A stretch of 64,000 nucleotides of DNA from Pezicula radicicola (Eukaryota; Ascomycota; Leotiomycetes; Helotiales; Dermateaceae): contig PDUO01000049.1 of NCBI GenBank assembly GCA_003008705.1, positions 62,001-126,000 on the forward strand, read 5' to 3'. Positions 60,654-64,000 of this stretch are shown here, in pieces. The number at the start of each line of letters is the position of its first letter. Positions within the stretch are counted from its first letter, which is position 1. A program made the position numbers and the translations under genes. The notes under the pieces are model-generated. The model saw only the letters and a program-made list of their open reading frames with translations, had not been told where the DNA came from and did not search any database.

Positions 60654-62292
60654 GATGCTGTAGTTGTCACTCGGTACTGCTATGAAAAACGAATTAAAAC
60701 TCTCAATTTCCCAGTCGAGAATGGCATCCCTTTATGTTTCGTAAAGCCATGTGGCATGATGGGATGTGTGGTCTTTACCGCATGCTGGTGCCGCTGCATG
60801 GTTCCCATGCAATTACCCAGACCGAATCAAACCTGGCAAATTTTCATGCCACAGAAGTTGGATGGTACAGAACTATACGTGTACGGCGTAGCCAGGAGAT
60901 ACAATGTATGTTGGATCATGGATGTAAAAACATGCTCCCTGGTTGACAGGAGCTGTATTGTAAATTGCGAGTACTTCGTCCAGGGACTTGGGTGCCACTC
61001 GGCTGTTACCCTATATGCCCCGAGTTTGGTAATGCAAGTATCATTTCCCAGAAATTTACTAGCCACTAACACTTGAATCATAACAAAAGCGAGCTTATGG
61101 CAGTTGGAACTAATGGCTAAGCGAGCACAAGTTTCCATTAAAGGATTATTCGGAGAATCCACTGATCTTTCCTTACTAATTGAATATAGATATCCGCTCA
61201 TGGCGAGATACAATATCTCAAACCCCCATCTTAGACAGTTCGTGCTTGCACATGCAAGCTGCGTGTCTTTTCAAGCAATCCATAGCCAGTGGTGCAGAGG
61301 TTCGCGGAAAGGGAAGCAATAGTGAAGATCAGCCCCCGCTTTCTCGCCAGATGCCGACCCACCACAGAGGCACCCGGCTAGGACCCTAACTAACCCTTGC
61401 TCGAATAAAGTCAACCCCAAAGCCAAGGTATTCACGTATCCACCAATCGTGACTAGAACCACGGATGGAACTGTGCCACCGGGAGGCGCCGTACCCCAGC
61501 TCCCACAGGTACAGTAATTTAGACCTATTTAAGCTGTCGTAGATTGACCATCTTATGCGTTATCTTTGCTGTGCCCTGAGCGTTAGTTTTGGTGGAGTTG
61601 GAGTTATATACCACAAAGATAGATTCCGGGGTTGTAGTTGTTTGTAGTGTGGATGCATATGTCAGGCGAGGCTTTCTGTGCGAGACGTTTCTAGACCTTT
61701 TGTCTAGTAGAACTAGTTGCTGTAAAGCGCCAAGGAGAATTCTGCATATGTACGGCGCAGTGATAATGGCATGCTGTGGAATGGCTTTTTGGTAAGATCA
61801 TATTTCGACATTATTGTTAGAAAGTCCCGGTGCAGATGTTCTTTTTCGCTGCAATGTTGGACTTGGGATGGTGCGCTTACGGACAAAAACCTCATATGAT
61901 TATTCGTCCTACGCAGCTATTCGTTCCATCAATGAGTATTTTGGGTCGGGGTTCTTCAAACTTTCAAAATGTCAACATTGGAAATAACTACCACGTAGTA
62001 TTGTCTACAACGACCATAGCGATTGACTGACTTAACACAACTCGACGCCTAAAAGGAGTGAATCCTATAGGTACTTTAACATAGTAGAATTGGATGAAGT
62101 GATCAATAATAATGACATTCAAGTTGTGCAGTCTTTGGTCAGAAGTGAAAGGTCAATTCGCTAAACGCTACATGCTATTATAATACTACTTATTAAATGA
62201 ATGACGCTATGAGCCAGCTGTTCCATCGACAAACTTTTATGCGCCTCTATGATTTTTATGTAAGACATCCCATCGACTTCCAGATTTTTAGT
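60654..62292. other. intergenic, no gene seen
   Basis: 1.6 kb between the PhyH gene start and the transporter gene end. No family-like reading frame, RNA gene or repeat recognised. Confidence 0.4.
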
Positions 62293-64000
62293 CTACACCT
62301 TAAGCGCTCCGGTCTCTGTCTCTACCTTCTCAGCATTCTCCACATTTTCATTGCCATCGGCAGATTCATTACTACTAGCAGCTGTTGCCGGCTTCTCCTT
62401 CATGTCCTGTCCAACAGTTCGAGGAACATGGCTTGTGAGTAATTTATCGTAGTCCTTCATGCAAAGAGCAGCGAGCAAGCCAAAACCTCCAACAGCAACA
62501 GCGGCATAGTAAACATAAGCATATGCCGCTGCATAAGCATTGGAAAGAGCGGCAGATACTGCCAGTTCGATTGAGGGGTTGATGCCTGGGACTGAGGCCA
62601 TTGCAGAAGTGGTTCCTGCAGTGATTGCCGCAAATAGATCGGTGAGAGATGATTCTGGTAGACCTGCCTTGATGGCGGCAGAGGGAACATGTGAAGCGAC
62701 CTCCTTGGGGGTCTTGGCGTTCAGAATGGCAACGAAGACTGATGACATGATTGATCCTGTAGCACTTCTGATGGTGAATATAATGGCTGTCAAGATGTCA
62801 GTATGAAGCTGTACAGAACTGACCGTTCTTGAAACTCACAGAAAACAGTGCCCAAGTCTGCATCATCAGAATCCATTTGGACGAGCATAGCCGGGATGAG
62901 TTCTAGAATCCCAGCTGGCAGGGTAGCAAGGAATGAAAATGCTGCGGCGCTGTTTCTATTTCCAGAGTTGCCCGTACTAAGTGCACCACAGAAAGCCACT
63001 GATACCGACATCATGAACACACATTGCCAACGAATGTTCTTGACAATGTGGAAAACCGATCCGAATCCGACGATACCTGCCCAGATACCAAACGCGATTG
63101 TGGTCTTGTATAGTTAGCAAGCCATCACCCATGCCAGCTTTGTCCACTTACTGAAAGCCACCCAATAATGTGCCAGTCAGATTCGCCTGAGCTGTAGATA
63201 TATCCAACCTCTAGTGACGTAAGTCAGCTTTGTTTCTGACAGTCTTGGAGAACCTACTTACGGGAGGGCCAGATAATACTCAGAGACACGTAAACGGTAC
63301 CCGCACAAGCAGCGATGATGTTCAAGCAAACAAAGCCTCGAAGATCCCTGAAGAAGTACATCGGCATAAGAGGATTAGGAACGCTTGAGTAAATTTCTTA
63401 GATAAGTTAGTATATAAAGCTTCTACCATTGGAAGCTGAACCACTTACCCCACAGCACAAAAGCCACGATAGTAACGAATCCAGAAATGACCAGACCCAG
63501 AATGCGAGAAGATGTCCATGGAAGCGGCGAGCTACCTGTACGAGAATTAGTCATATATTCCAAAATTATAGGATAGAGGACCAACCCCAAGATACTCCAA
63601 GTAAGAAAAGTGTCAATCCAGCAACCAGCAAGAAAACTCCAACCCAGTCAACTCGCTTCACTTCTTCCATAACCGTCCGAGTATTGCCATGGAGTTGTTT
63701 GAATCCCGGTGGTCGGTAGTAGATAAACTGAAGGATAATCGCAGGGCCCATCATCATGAGGTAAATGTAATAACACCATCTCCAATTTGCGTTATGCACG
63801 AGACTGAGACCTGTGGGATAATTAGCTTTGGCTGCATTCTTCAGTTACAAGAGAGCATACTTAAGTACGCGCCGAACCCAGTTGGTATAATTGCAGGTAT
63901 AATAGTGAAGACAACACCTAGCAACTTGTATTTGTTTGGCATTATCTCTCCAGTCAAGAGTCCGTAACAAGTATGGACACCACCTGCAATTCCGAGTAGA
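62293..64000 (-). CDS. TRI12-type MFS transporter, 3' part (runs off window)
   Basis: Fourteen-helix-type major facilitator of the fungal TRI12/siderophore-drug efflux group. Visible minus-strand exons: 64000-63861 (partial), 63810-63586, 63535-63427, 63383-63262, 63210-63152, 63104-62840 and 62786-62293, in phase for about 470 residues; the N-terminus lies beyond the window. Landmarks: GEIMPNKYKLLGVVFTI, HNANWRWCYYIYLMMMGPA, VDWVGVFLLVAGLTLFLLGV, SNPLMPM-like PNPLMPMYFFRDLRGF, GTVYVSLSIIWPS, GYIYSSGESDWHIIGW, and a Glu/Lys-rich cytosolic tail (after DYDKLLTSHVPRTVG). Members export toxins, drugs or siderophores; cargo cannot be told. No biosynthetic cluster is adjacent. Confidence 0.88.

Noticed and set aside
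62293..64000. Toxin or siderophore gene cluster suggested by the TRI12-type transporter
   Set aside because: No biosynthetic gene is visible next to it inside the window, and the family carries many unrelated substrates.

Overview
The window is nuclear DNA of a filamentous ascomycete (Pezizomycotina). Genes carry several short introns (about 45-170 bp) with GTATGT/GTAAGT-type donors, CTAAC-like branch points and CAG/TAG acceptors, and the gene set is typically fungal (ILV2, GAL1, RRP3, SSF1, HET, Pth11-like and fungal P450 families). A Leotiomycetes-like fungus is my guess from general protein resemblance, not from a search. Almost every gene was rebuilt by joining reading frames across splice sites and checking codon phase; joined coordinates are in the evidence fields.

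Layout. 0.9-12 kb holds housekeeping genes: acetolactate synthase (minus), galactokinase (plus), an amino-acid/GABA-type permease (plus) and a TRAPPC12-like trafficking protein (minus). 12-29.5 kb is gene-poor and decayed: an alpha/beta-hydrolase pseudogene, a caspase-domain gene whose coiled-coil tail is cut by in-frame stops, unexplained ORF remnants, an intact divergent cytochrome P450/methyltransferase pair, and a broken HET-domain gene. 29.5-35.4 kb is one complete Ty1/copia LTR retrotransposon on the minus strand, reduced to AT-rich sequence by RIP-type mutation, with two 274-bp LTRs and a likely 5-bp target duplication.

36.4-41.4 kb carries a secreted/anchored Ser/Thr-rich membrane protein (minus), a mitochondrial-type class III CoA-transferase (plus) and a PHD-finger protein (plus). 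42.7-45.7 kb has a decayed exonuclease-like gene and a large unrecognised gene with an apparent frameshift. 46.1-49.2 kb is a head-to-head pair of ribosome-biogenesis genes (SSF1 and RRP3) sharing a 168-bp promoter. 50.0-51.1 kb is a four-helix membrane protein. 51.1-56.4 kb is essentially empty. 56.4-57.9 kb is a Pth11/rhodopsin-type membrane protein, 59.3-60.7 kb a phytanoyl-CoA dioxygenase family protein, and 62.3-64.0 kb the 3' part of a TRI12-type MFS transporter that runs off the window.

The main unusual theme is mutational decay by C-to-T/G-to-A transitions, in the retroelement and in low-copy-looking genes around it. Two of the damaged genes (caspase-domain and HET) belong to families used in fungal cell death. 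I see no clearly new multi-gene system; the best leads are the caspase-domain gene with its interrupted coiled-coil tail, the strictly polarised divergence of the two LTRs, and the two divergent gene pairs with inverted repeats in their shared promoters.
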